Of a stretch of DNA of 64,000 nucleotides, positions 54,509 through 63,566 are shown piece by piece. Within the stretch, counting starts at the first letter, position 1. The number at the start of each line of letters is the position of its first letter. The stretch spans positions 41,352-105,351 of the forward strand of contig JAMFSR010000041.1 in NCBI GenBank assembly GCA_026225395.1. Reading direction: 5' to 3'. The position numbers and the translations under genes are program-made. The notes under the pieces are model-generated. The model was not told the DNA's origin. It did not search any database and saw only the letters and a list, made by a program, of their open reading frames with translations. This DNA is from Granulicella sapmiensis. Lineage in GTDB: Bacteria; Acidobacteriota; Terriglobia; Terriglobales; Acidobacteriaceae.

Positions 54509-54534
54509 CGGATGTGGAGCACCTTCGGCAGCCG

Positions 54535-55716
54535 CTAGCCGGCTTTGAACATTTGCTTGATGCCACGGAGGGCCTGGCGGGTGCGTTCTTCGTTTTCTAT
54601 TAGGGAGAAACGCACGTAGCCGTCACCATGGTCTCCGAAGCCGACACCGGGACTGACGGCGACCTTGGCCTCTGCAAGGAGCTTCTTGGAGAAATCGATA
54701 GAGCCCATTTTGCCGAACTGCTCGGGGATTTTTGCCCAGGCAAACATGGTGGCTTTCGGCAGATCGACGGACCAGCCTAGTTTGTTGAGGCCGGGGACGA
54801 GGACGTCGCGGCGGTCTTTGTAGATGCCGGTGATCTCGGCGACGCAGTCCTGGGGACCATCGAGAGCGGCGATGGAAGCGATCTGGATGGGGGCGAAGGT
54901 GCCGTAGTCGAAGTAGCTCTTGATGCGGCCGAGCGCGCCGACGAGTTTGGGCGAACCGACCATGAAACCGACGCGCCAGCCGGGCATGTTATAGCTCTTG
55001 GAGAGTGTGAAGAACTCGACGGCGATGTCTTTTGCGCCGGGGACCTGCATGATGCTGGGAGCGACGTAGCCGTCGAAGGTGATGTCGGCGTAGGCGAGGT
55101 CGTGGATGATGTAGATGCCGAGCTCTTTGCAGAGAGGAACGAGCCGCTCGAAGAAGGAAAGATCGACGCACGCCGCCGTGGGATTGGCCGGGAAGTTGAG
55201 GATGAGGAGCTTGGGACGTGGCTCCATGCGCGGGAGGTCATACTCGAGCTTGGCGAGGAGGGTGGCCTGATCGGTGCCGTCCATGGGGATGGACTGCACG
55301 CGCGAGCCGGCGATGACGGGGCCGAAGATATGAATGGGGTAGCTGGGATTGGGAACGGCGACAGTGTCGTTGTCATCCAGCACAGCGAGGCAGAGATGCG
55401 CGATGCCCTCTTTGGAGCCGATGGTGACGATGGCTTCGGTGTCGGGGTTCAGGTCGACGTCGTAGCGACGCTTGTACCAGTCGCAAATGGCCTTGCGCAG
55501 GCGCGGAATTCCCTTGGAGAGCGAGTAGCGATGGGTGCGAGTTTTCTGCGCGGCCTCGATGAGCTTGTCGACGATGAACTTGGGAGTGGCGCCATCGGGG
55601 TTGCCCATGCCGAAGTCGATGATGTCTTCGCCGCGTTTGCGGGCTGCTGCTTTAAGTTCGCTGGTGATGTTGAATACGTACGCGGGCAGACGCGTTAGCC
55701 GGCTGAATTCTTCCAT
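54535..55716 (-). CDS. alaC: Alanine transaminase AlaC-like
   Basis: The 393-residue PLP-dependent class I/II aminotransferase is highly similar to E. coli AlaC throughout: RLPAYVFNITSELKAAARKR, DFGMGNPDGATP, IVTIGSKEGIAHL, NFPANPTA and the PLP Lys in FFTLSKSYNMPGWRVGFM. It interconverts pyruvate plus glutamate with alanine plus 2-oxoglutarate in the cytoplasm. It ends only 27 bases from the convergent YjbH gene; no terminator is visible there. Confidence 0.93.
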   Translation of the reverse strand: MEEFSRLTRLPAYVFNITSELKAAARKRGEDIIDFGMGNPDGATPKFIVDKLIEAAQKTRTHRYSLSKGIPRLRKAICDWYKRRYDVDLNPDTEAIVTIGSKEGIAHLCLAVLDDNDTVAVPNPSYPIHIFGPVIAGSRVQSIPMDGTDQATLLAKLEYDLPRMEPRPKLLILNFPANPTAACVDLSFFERLVPLCKELGIYIIHDLAYADITFDGYVAPSIMQVPGAKDIAVEFFTLSKSYNMPGWRVGFMVGSPKLVGALGRIKSYFDYGTFAPIQIASIAALDGPQDCVAEITGIYKDRRDVLVPGLNKLGWSVDLPKATMFAWAKIPEQFGKMGSIDFSKKLLAEAKVAVSPGVGFGDHGDGYVRFSLIENEERTRQALRGIKQMFKAG

Positions 55717-55779
55717 TGCGCTTTCTGATTCTCCTGAGCAGTCGTCTTCTTATTATCACCCGTGAGGATGACCGATTGC

Positions 55780-56526
55780 TTAGAGAACGCTCTGGTGAGC
55801 CTCGCCTGTTATGTCTATGGGGAGAAAAGCCTCGGATTCGGCGGTGAGATTGCCGAACATCATGGAACGAAGTTTCTGGTGCAGGCAGACGGTCAGATAG
55901 CGGATAACATCGTCGTCGGCAAGAGCGCCTGGATCAAACAGCTGATTGAGGGCAAGACCGTCCATGATTGCTCCCACCGCAAGGGATTCCGTGCGCTTCT
56001 GTGTGGCGTTCTGCGGATAGTACTCCGGCAGGAGCTCATCAATTTCAGGCAGCGAGCAACGGAGACGCATGACAGCATGCAGGTCGGCCAGGCGCTTACG
56101 CCGGTGCGGATGACGAATGGCATACATCTTGAATTCGAGATTGAGGAGCGTTCGCTGACGATCCTTGCCGAGCTTGCAAAGGTATTCCGCCAGGACATGA
56201 AGGCGGTCGTCGAGTGTGGAAAATCCCTGCAAAATTGGGCGGAGCGCGGCGATATCGCGATCCAGTTCTTCCTCGAAGATTTCAAAGAAAACATCTTCTT
56301 TATCGGTGAAATTTGCGTAAAAAGCGCCGCGGGTTTTACCTGCTTTTGCAGCAATATCTTCAATACGTGCGTGCTGAAAGCCGTCTCGTGCGAAGATGGC
56401 GCGGGCCGACTTGACCAACTCCTGTCTTGTCAAAAGGGCGCGCTTTTGCTTTGAGCTCTTAGCCTCGCCGCCGGAGGCACTTCCTGCCGCGGTCGTTTTT
56501 CCGGAATTCTTTGAATCGACCCTCAT
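55780..56526 (-). CDS. TetR/AcrR-family repressor
   Basis: The 248-residue protein has a Lys/Ser-rich leader (1-28). The TetR DNA-binding domain spans about 33-80 (RQELVKSARAIFARDGFQHA; IEDIAAKAGKTRGAFYANFT), and a helical ligand domain with many His/Arg (AIRHPHRRKRLADLHAVMRL) follows. It is divergent from an AcrAB-OprM-type operon, with a palindrome between them, so it is most likely its repressor, induced by a transported compound. Confidence 0.88.
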   Translation of the reverse strand: MRVDSKNSGKTTAAGSASGGEAKSSKQKRALLTRQELVKSARAIFARDGFQHARIEDIAAKAGKTRGAFYANFTDKEDVFFEIFEEELDRDIAALRPILQGFSTLDDRLHVLAEYLCKLGKDRQRTLLNLEFKMYAIRHPHRRKRLADLHAVMRLRCSLPEIDELLPEYYPQNATQKRTESLAVGAIMDGLALNQLFDPGALADDDVIRYLTVCLHQKLRSMMFGNLTAESEAFLPIDITGEAHQSVL

Positions 56527-56552
56527 CGCCCTGGCATCTCTAGTTTGAAAGA

Positions 56553-56564
56553 TACACGCGTGTA
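56553..56564. promoter_or_regulatory. TetR operator candidate
   Basis: TACACGCGTGTA is a perfect 12-base palindrome in the 65-base gap between the repressor start (56526) and the efflux operon start (56592). Confidence 0.72.
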
Positions 56565-56591
56565 CATTTTCCGTCCATGTAGAGTTTAAAC

Positions 56592-57836
56592 ATGAGCGAA
56601 GTTAGAAAGGCACTAATGACGATCGAGACAACAGCTAACGCGGAACAAACCCCCGCCACACTCCGCCGGGCCGGCGTCATCGGGACCGGGCTGCTTACAG
56701 CGGCCGTGCTCGTGCTTTCGGGATGCGAACAAAAGGCCGCACCTCCGGCCGGCCCTCCACCGCCAATGCCGGTGACCGTGGTGAAGCTTGAGGCGACCAA
56801 TGTGCCGATCGCGAACGAATGGGTGGGTACCCTGGACGGCAATGTGAATGCGCAAATTCAGCCGCAGGTTTCAGGCTATCTGATCCAGCAGAACTATCGC
56901 GAAGGCTCCACGGTTTCCAAAGGACAGGTGCTGTTTCAAATTGATCCGCGACCTTTTCAGGCGCTGGTGGATCAGGCGCAGGGACAATTGGAACAGGCGA
57001 AGGCCGCTTATGGGCTGACGGTGACCAATGTGAACCGCGACACTCCCCTCGCTGAAGCGCATGCCATTGCGACAAGCCAGCTCGATACCGATAAGGCTCA
57101 GCAGGCGCAGGCGGAAGCGAATGTGAAGTCCGCTGAGGCTTCGCTGGCGACGGCAAAACTCAACCTCGGATTTACGCAGGTGCGGTCGCTCGTGAGTGGC
57201 GTTGCCGGCCAGGCAACCACGCAGGTGGGTAACCTTGTCAGTCCGCAGTCGGTGTTGACGTCTGTTTCGCAGCTCGATCCGATCCGCGCTTACTTCTCTA
57301 TCTCAGACTCCGAGTATCTTGGCCTCAGCGCAAAGGCGCGCGCGGGTAAAGGCTCGCTGTTGAGCAATGCATCCAGCATTCCCCTCACGCTTGAACTTGG
57401 TAATGGAGAGATCTATCCGCAGAAGGGGCACATCGCGTTTGTCGATCGCCAGGTAAACGCTCAGACCGGTGCGATCCGCATCGCGGCGCTGTTTCCGAAT
57501 CCCGGCAATATTCTGCGTCCCGGACAGTTCGGCCGCGTGAAGGGTGATACGCAACTGCGTCAAAATGCGCTGCTGCTCCCGCAGATTGCCGTACAGGAGC
57601 TTCAAGGGTTGACGCAGGTGTACGTTGCCGGTCCTGATGGCAAGGCACACCTGACAACGGTCCAGCTCGGACCGCAGGTTGGCACGAACTGGCTGGTTGA
57701 AGGCGGCGTCTCGCCTGGTGCGTCCGTCATTACCGACAACCTTCTGAAGCTTCGCGACGGGGCGCCCGTGAACCCGCATCCCGGCCCGGCTGTCGGGGCA
57801 ACTGCCCAGTCGGTGACCTCCGTAGGGAGCAACTGA
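56592..57836 (+). CDS. RND periplasmic adaptor (AcrA/MexA/MexE type), lipoprotein
   Basis: The 414-residue protein has a leader of about 28 residues before a hydrophobic stretch with lipobox AVLVLSGC. A Pro-rich spacer follows, then the lipoyl half GYLIQQNYREGSTVSKGQVL, an Ala/Gln-rich coiled-coil hairpin (VDQAQGQLEQAKAAYGLTVT) and a beta barrel (LDPIRAYFSISDSEYLGL). PGQFGRVKGDTQ and GLTQVYVAGPDGKA complete the family features. It links the drug pump to the outer-membrane channel. It starts at ATG 56592 (56616 possible). Its stop overlaps the pump start. Confidence 0.9.
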   Translation: MSEVRKALMTIETTANAEQTPATLRRAGVIGTGLLTAAVLVLSGCEQKAAPPAGPPPPMPVTVVKLEATNVPIANEWVGTLDGNVNAQIQPQVSGYLIQQNYREGSTVSKGQVLFQIDPRPFQALVDQAQGQLEQAKAAYGLTVTNVNRDTPLAEAHAIATSQLDTDKAQQAQAEANVKSAEASLATAKLNLGFTQVRSLVSGVAGQATTQVGNLVSPQSVLTSVSQLDPIRAYFSISDSEYLGLSAKARAGKGSLLSNASSIPLTLELGNGEIYPQKGHIAFVDRQVNAQTGAIRIAALFPNPGNILRPGQFGRVKGDTQLRQNALLLPQIAVQELQGLTQVYVAGPDGKAHLTTVQLGPQVGTNWLVEGGVSPGASVITDNLLKLRDGAPVNPHPGPAVGATAQSVTSVGSN

Positions 57837-60800
57837 TGTCGAAATTTTTCATTCGCAGACCTATCGTTGCGATCGTTATTGCGATCCTGACTGTCATTCT
57901 TGGAACGGTGTCGATGCTGACACTGGCAACCTCGCAGTTTCCTGACATCGTACCTACCGAAGTTCTCGTGACAGCCACCTATCCGGGTGCGGACGCGAAG
58001 ACACTGAGCCAGGCTGTCGCTACGCCGATCGAGCAGCAGATGAACGGCGTCGACAACATGATCTATATGGACTCCGTCAGCGCCAACAACGGCGTGGTCC
58101 AACTTTTTGTGGACTTCGACGTGAAGACCAGCCCCGATACGGATCAGGTGCTTTCGCAGCTCCGCGTCGATCAGGCGCAGTCGCAACTTCCGGCGCAGGT
58201 GACCACTGCCGGTTTGACCGTGCAGAAGGCCCTGACCTCACCGCTGATGCTGGTCGCGATCAACTCGCCCGGTAACAAGCTGAGCCAGGATTTTCTTACC
58301 AACTACGCCATCATCAACCTGCAGGACCAGATCACCCGCGTCAAGGGTGTATCCCGCGTGCAGATCTTCGGCGGCCAGTATGCGCTCCGTATCTGGGTCG
58401 ATCCGAGCAAGCTTGCGAAGCTCGGCGTCACTGCGCCTGAAGTGATCCAGGCTATCCAGACGCAGAATAATGTGAACCCCGCGGGGCAGATTGGCGCTGA
58501 ACCGATTCCCAAGGGCCAGCAGTTCACCTACACGGTCCGCACACAGGGCCGACTTGTGAAGCCCGAGGAGTTCGGCAACATCATTCTTCGCGCTAATGCG
58601 GATGGGTCGATTCTGCACCTGAGCGACGTTGCGCGGATTGAGCTTGGAGACCAGGCCTATGCGATCTCGGGCCGCTACAACCAGAACCCGTCCGGTGTCA
58701 TGGCCGTGTATCAGCTTCCGGGATCGAACGCCGTGCAGACCGCAAAGCTGGTGAATGCGCGGATGGCGGAGCTCGCGAAAACATTCCCGAAAGGCATCTC
58801 CTATGATGTCCCGCTCGACACGACGAAGGCCGTCAGCTCAGGTATTCACGAGATCGTGATTACGCTGCTGGAGGCGCTCGCTCTCGTCGTTATCGTCGTA
58901 TTCATCTTCCTGCAAGGCTGGCGCGCGACATTGATTCCCTTGCTGGCCGTTCCGGTATCGCTTATTGGAACGTTCATCATCTTCCCTGCTCTTGGGTTTT
59001 CGATCAATACGCTTTCCCTGTTTGGCCTTGTGCTCGCGATCGGCCTCGTCGTAGACGATGCCATCATCGTGGTCGAAGCCGTGGAACACCACATTGAAGA
59101 AGGCATGGAGCCGAAGGCCGCGACAGAAAAGGCTATGGAAGAGGTCGGTGGTCCCGTTGTTGCCATCGCGCTTATTCTTGCTGCCGTCTTCATCCCAACC
59201 GCGTTCATTCCGGGCATTACAGGCCGGCTGTACCAACAGTTTGCCGTCACGATCGCGATCTCCGTGTTGATCTCGGCATTCAACGCACTAACGCTGTCGC
59301 CTGCTTTGGCTTCGCTCCTGCTCAAGCCCAAGTCTGAAGGATCGAAGAAAGGGCTTATCGGCAAGGGCTTTGGTCTCTTCAATAAATTCTTTGGCCGCAC
59401 GACGGACAGCTTCGTCCACACGTCCGATGTTCTCATTCACAAGTCCTACCTTGCGATGGCAGCTATCGCAGTGATCGGCGTCTTCGCAGTATTCCTTGGC
59501 AGCAGCCTGCCAGGCGGCTTCCTGCCGACGGAAGATCAGGGCTACATGTTCCTTGCGCTGCAACTGCCGGACGGCGCCTCCGCACAACGTACGGATGCGG
59601 CACAGCAGAAGGTTACTGCGGCATTGCTGAAGACGGCGGGCGTAAAGGGTGTGATCGCTGTTACCGATTTCTCGCTGTTGACCCAGGTGCAGAGCACGAA
59701 CCAGGGCTTCTTCTTCGTAACCCTTCAACCCTGGGAGACACGCAAGAGCAAGGAAGAACAGCTCGAATACATTACCGGGAACTTGCAGAAGCAACTTGCC
59801 GGTAATCCGGATGGTATCGCGTTTGCCTTCCCACCACCCTCGATCCCGGGTATTGGAACCTCCGGCGGCGTTACGATGGTTATCGAAGACCGCTCGGGCT
59901 CTGATGACCCCATGACACTTACACGGAACCTGGGTACTTTCCTGGGAGCAGCGAATCAGCTTCCCGAGATTGCCGCGGCGATTCCCTCCTATTCACCCGC
60001 AGTGCCTCAGCTCTTCGTGAATGTGGACCAGGAGAAGGTGCTACAGCAGCAGGTGCAGTTGTCAGATGTGTATGCGACGATGTCCACCTTCATGGGCGGA
60101 TATCTTGTGAACTACTTCAACCGGTTCGGCCGTCAATGGCAAACCTATGTCGAGGCCGAAGGATCATCTCGAACAGACATCAAGAACATCGATCAGTTCT
60201 ACGTTCGCAGCGCAAACGGCGGACAGGTGCCTTTGAGTTCTCTGGTAAACGTAAAGCAGATCACTGGCCCGGAGTACGTCTACCGCTTCAACGAGTTCAA
60301 CGCGGCGCAGATCAACATCATCGCAAAACCAGGCTACAGCTCCGGGCAGGTCCGCACGGCACTGGAAGACGCCTTCAAGAAGGCGATGCCGCCTGGCGCA
60401 GGGTATGAGTACAACGGTATGTCATACCAGGAGGATGTGGCGCAGAAGGGTGTACCTACCTGGGCTGTCTTTGGCCTTTCGCTGCTCTTCGTCTTCCTGA
60501 TTCTGGCTGCGCTCTACGAGAGCTGGACGCTGCCGTTCAGCGTGCTGCTTAGCACACCGGTTGCGATCCTCGGTGGGTATCTTGCACTCCATGCTCGACT
60601 GCTGGAGAACGACATCTTCGCCACGATCGGTATGGTCATGCTCATCGGCCTTTCGGCGAAGAACGCCATCCTGATCGTCGAGTTTGCAAAATCAAACTAC
60701 GAAGCGGGACAAAGCATCTCGGAAGCTGCACTGCATGCTGCACGGCTACGCTTCAGGCCGATCGTGATGACTGCGCTGGCGTTCATCTTCGGTTGCCTGC

Positions 60801-61060
60801 CGCTGTGGACGGCCTCAGGCGCGGGTGCGGCTTCCCGACGCATCCTGGGAACAGTTGTTATCGGTGGCATGTTGCTCTCTACCGCTATCGGCCTCATCTT
60901 TATCCCTGTCACCTTCTCGGTCGTTGAGTACCTCTCGCATCGCTTCTCGCGGGGCGGCAAAGGAACGACGATGGACTCCAAGGCCGACTTTGATCCCGTC
61001 GCCGCCGGCAAGGCCGCCGGAGGCGGACCAACGACCCCGACCCAGGGAGGTCATGCATGA
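57836..61060 (+). CDS. Hydrophobe/amphiphile RND efflux pump (AcrB family)
   Basis: The 1074-residue pump begins FIRRPIVAIVIAILTVILG. TM4 has the proton-relay pair of Asp residues in VLAIGLVVDDAIIVVEAVEH. GSSLPGGFLPTEDQGYMFL starts the second half, and GMVMLIGLSAKNAILIVEFA and ASRRILGTVVIGGMLLSTAI are family blocks. It expels drugs, detergents or solvents driven by H+. The start codon sits in TGATG overlapping the adaptor stop, and its own stop overlaps the channel gene by four bases (ATGA). The G/C strand bias of neighbouring genes is weak here, which hints at later acquisition. Confidence 0.93.
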   Translation: MSKFFIRRPIVAIVIAILTVILGTVSMLTLATSQFPDIVPTEVLVTATYPGADAKTLSQAVATPIEQQMNGVDNMIYMDSVSANNGVVQLFVDFDVKTSPDTDQVLSQLRVDQAQSQLPAQVTTAGLTVQKALTSPLMLVAINSPGNKLSQDFLTNYAIINLQDQITRVKGVSRVQIFGGQYALRIWVDPSKLAKLGVTAPEVIQAIQTQNNVNPAGQIGAEPIPKGQQFTYTVRTQGRLVKPEEFGNIILRANADGSILHLSDVARIELGDQAYAISGRYNQNPSGVMAVYQLPGSNAVQTAKLVNARMAELAKTFPKGISYDVPLDTTKAVSSGIHEIVITLLEALALVVIVVFIFLQGWRATLIPLLAVPVSLIGTFIIFPALGFSINTLSLFGLVLAIGLVVDDAIIVVEAVEHHIEEGMEPKAATEKAMEEVGGPVVAIALILAAVFIPTAFIPGITGRLYQQFAVTIAISVLISAFNALTLSPALASLLLKPKSEGSKKGLIGKGFGLFNKFFGRTTDSFVHTSDVLIHKSYLAMAAIAVIGVFAVFLGSSLPGGFLPTEDQGYMFLALQLPDGASAQRTDAAQQKVTAALLKTAGVKGVIAVTDFSLLTQVQSTNQGFFFVTLQPWETRKSKEEQLEYITGNLQKQLAGNPDGIAFAFPPPSIPGIGTSGGVTMVIEDRSGSDDPMTLTRNLGTFLGAANQLPEIAAAIPSYSPAVPQLFVNVDQEKVLQQQVQLSDVYATMSTFMGGYLVNYFNRFGRQWQTYVEAEGSSRTDIKNIDQFYVRSANGGQVPLSSLVNVKQITGPEYVYRFNEFNAAQINIIAKPGYSSGQVRTALEDAFKKAMPPGAGYEYNGMSYQEDVAQKGVPTWAVFGLSLLFVFLILAALYESWTLPFSVLLSTPVAILGGYLALHARLLENDIFATIGMVMLIGLSAKNAILIVEFAKSNYEAGQSISEAALHAARLRFRPIVMTALAFIFGCLPLWTASGAGAASRRILGTVVIGGMLLSTAIGLIFIPVTFSVVEYLSHRFSRGGKGTTMDSKADFDPVAAGKAAGGGPTTPTQGGHA

Positions 61061-62472
61061 GAAACCCTAAGAACCAATACAGTACCTCCGCGGCCATCGC
61101 GCTTGCGATCTTTCTGGCCGGATGCAATGTCGGCCCGAAGTATACGCGCCCGAACTATCCTGCCCCGCCTGCTTTCCGCGGCGCGGACGACGCGGCTATT
61201 GTCAGCGATGCGAAGAACTCGCTGGGCGATCAACAGTGGTCACAGGTGTTTCAAGAACCTGAGTTGCAGGATCTGATCCGCAAGGCGCTCGCGAACAACT
61301 ACGATGTTCGCATCGCGGCGCAGCACATCCTTGAGCAGCAGGACCAGGTGCGCATTACTCGCTCGCAGCAGTTTCCCACATTGAGCGTGGGTGGTACCGG
61401 ACTGGGCGCGGATGTTCCGTCCCTGAACACCAGCACGTCCACCATCAGTCCTCTTGTTGAAGGAGCCTTCAGTCTTTCGGCTGCCTGGAACCCCGACTTC
61501 TGGGGGCTCTACCGGAAGCAGACTCAGGCAGCACGGGATACGCTCTTGGCGCAAACATGGGCGCAACGTGCAGTGCGGCTAACACTTGTTCAGCAGGTTG
61601 CCACGGCATATCTGCAACTGCGCGCGTTGGACAACCAGCTTGCGATTACAAAGCAAACCCTGAAGGTTCGGCAGGATTCGGTCGACTTGACGACGAAGCT
61701 TGAAACCGGCGGCGGTGCTCCGCTATCCGACGTCCGCCAGGCTGAGCAGTTGCTGTACACCGCGTCTTCTGAAGTCCCGCAGCTGGAACAGCAGATACAA
61801 CAGCAGGAGAACGCAATCCATCTGCTGCTGGGGGAGAATCCCGGTCCGGTTGCGAGGAAAGCAGCGGAGACGCTGACGCCTCCACCGCAGGACCTGCCCA
61901 CTGGTCTTCCTTCGCAGCTGCTGGAGCGCCGGCCGGACATCCAACAGGCAGAAGCAACGCTGAAGGCTGCGAACGCGAACATCGGTGTGGCGCGCGCGCA
62001 GTTCTTTCCGCAGCTTTCGATCAGTGCTTCCGCCGGTATCGGTGGCGATAGCTTCCCTACGATCTTCGGCAGCAACTCCCAGACGATCTATGGCCTTGGG
62101 CAGTTGGCGCAACCCATCTTCGAAGGTGGCAAGCTGCGCGGACAGCTTGAGCTTTCCAAGGACACCGAGCAGGAGATGGTGCTGAGTTATCAGAAGGCCA
62201 TCGCCGGCGCCTTCCGCGACGTTTCGAACGCGCTGGTCGCGCTGAATAAGCAGCATGCGTATCGCGTAGAGCAGGAGAAGCTGGTCGCTGCCGCACAGGA
62301 TGCGAGCCGGTTGGCGCGCGTTCGATATCAGGGCGGAGCAACGGGTTATCTTGAGGTGCTGACGAATGATTCCAACCTGTTTGCGGCGCAGTTGAATCTT
62401 GTCAGCGCACAACAGGGCGAAGCGCTCACGCTGGTTCAGCTGTACAGCGCGCTTGGCGGTGGCTGGCAGTAA
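61057..62472 (+). CDS. OprM/NodT-type outer-membrane efflux lipoprotein
   Basis: The 471-residue protein has lipobox LAIFLAGCNVGPKYTRP, the standard NodT start, followed by two OEP helical repeats. Family blocks are WSQVFQEPELQDLIRKALAN, GAPLSDVRQAEQLLYTASSE, LLERRPDIQQAEATLKAANA and RARFFPQ-like ARAQFFPQLSISASAGIGG. It forms the exit duct of the tripartite pump. A perfect hairpin follows the stop. Confidence 0.92.
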   Translation: MRNPKNQYSTSAAIALAIFLAGCNVGPKYTRPNYPAPPAFRGADDAAIVSDAKNSLGDQQWSQVFQEPELQDLIRKALANNYDVRIAAQHILEQQDQVRITRSQQFPTLSVGGTGLGADVPSLNTSTSTISPLVEGAFSLSAAWNPDFWGLYRKQTQAARDTLLAQTWAQRAVRLTLVQQVATAYLQLRALDNQLAITKQTLKVRQDSVDLTTKLETGGGAPLSDVRQAEQLLYTASSEVPQLEQQIQQQENAIHLLLGENPGPVARKAAETLTPPPQDLPTGLPSQLLERRPDIQQAEATLKAANANIGVARAQFFPQLSISASAGIGGDSFPTIFGSNSQTIYGLGQLAQPIFEGGKLRGQLELSKDTEQEMVLSYQKAIAGAFRDVSNALVALNKQHAYRVEQEKLVAAAQDASRLARVRYQGGATGYLEVLTNDSNLFAAQLNLVSAQQGEALTLVQLYSALGGGWQ

Positions 62473-62489
62473 GGGCTGCTCCAGGCTCC

Positions 62490-62527
62490 AGGCGGCTTTC
62501 TTTTATCTAGGTTGAAGAAAGCCGCCT
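62490..62527. terminator. Bidirectional terminator between the efflux operon and a convergent regulator
   Basis: AGGCGGCTTTCTT (62490-62502) and AAGAAAGCCGCCT (62515-62527) pair over 13 perfect bases. The right arm lies inside the 3' coding end of the minus-strand regulator gene. Confidence 0.85.
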
Positions 62528-63400
62528 GCCTGCACCCATGAGGATGAGTGAGCGTTGCGCGAATGGCGAGTAGATCAGAATCGTTGTGCAGGCGAGCGCT
62601 AAGCCGTAATTGATGTGATGCAGCAGCAGGAACGGCGAGAGAGACCACAACGCATCGAGCGGAAGCAAGAACCACCATAGTTTGCCGAACACCTCTCCCA
62701 ATCGAGGAGCACGGAACAGCACAGCGCACGAAAGGAAGATCCGGACGGGGATCAGGAGTGCAGCCGTAAGGATCAACACGGTGAATGTCTGGGCTGCGAG
62801 CCGCAAGGGAGAGACAAGTTCGTTGATCTCCGGCAGGTTGGCCAGTGCTCCAATGTAAAAGCTTAAGTACATAGCTTGTAGCAGGAGAAAGAGTGTATGT
62901 GCTGTTGCATGCGAACTCTTTGGCAGATCCTCCGGTGCAGCTAACAGCCGACCAAGAACTCCGGACGACCTCTCTACCGTGACTGCAGGTAGCTCGTCCG
63001 TGATGGGAGCGACGAGTAAAGCAGAGGTTGTGGCAACCTGGACAGCTTCCGCTGGTTCAGGGGAGATTCGTTCTACAGGAGCCAGAAATCGATAGCCGCG
63101 ACGTGCCAGCGTTTCGACAAACTTCGGATTGCTGGCTTTATCGCCAAGGGCTTCGCGCAGGCGATTGACCGCCGAGTTCACGCCATGTTCGTAGTCGACG
63201 AACGTACCTTCAGGCCAAAGCTCGCGACAAATTTCTTCTCGCGTGAGCATCTCGCCTGGGCGTTCCAGCAAAAGAAACAGTACCTGAAAAGGCTGCGCGT
63301 GCAGCTTGACTCGCATTCCCTTGCGCCGGAGCTCTCCTGTAGCCGAGTCGGCTTCAAAGACTCCAAAGCGATAACGCGCGGCTGGCTGAGGGTCCGTCAT
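62507..63400 (-). CDS. Membrane-anchored winged-helix transcription regulator
   Basis: From ATG 63400 the product is 297 residues. An OmpR/PhoB-type winged helix occupies about 7-105 (YRFGVFEADSATGELRRKGM; LHAQPFQVLFLLLERPGEML; FVDYEHGVNSAVNRLREALG; FVETLARRGYRFLAPV), preceded by no receiver domain. A linker leads to a C-terminal membrane domain with about four helices (HTLFLLLQAMYLSFYIGALA; FTVLILTAALLIPVRIFLSC; LWWFLLPLDALWSLSPFLLL; LALACTTILIYS). This is a CadC/ToxR-like one-component plan, but the sensor is purely transmembrane. It is divergent from the partial secreted-protein gene. Signal and targets are unknown. Confidence 0.82.
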   Translation of the reverse strand: MTDPQPAARYRFGVFEADSATGELRRKGMRVKLHAQPFQVLFLLLERPGEMLTREEICRELWPEGTFVDYEHGVNSAVNRLREALGDKASNPKFVETLARRGYRFLAPVERISPEPAEAVQVATTSALLVAPITDELPAVTVERSSGVLGRLLAAPEDLPKSSHATAHTLFLLLQAMYLSFYIGALANLPEINELVSPLRLAAQTFTVLILTAALLIPVRIFLSCAVLFRAPRLGEVFGKLWWFLLPLDALWSLSPFLLLHHINYGLALACTTILIYSPFAQRSLILMGAGRRLSST

Positions 63401-63566
63401 CCTGGCGTCCAGTGTACCGGATATTGTGCAGCACGGAAGACGATTGAGGCTGCAAGAACTTATTGCAAATGACTCATCGGCAAAGAGTTGTTCCGTGAGG
63501 TGCAATGTCTCACGGGTGAGGTCTTATGCATTGCTTCTCTGGCCACAACAGGTCAGGATGCAGCAC

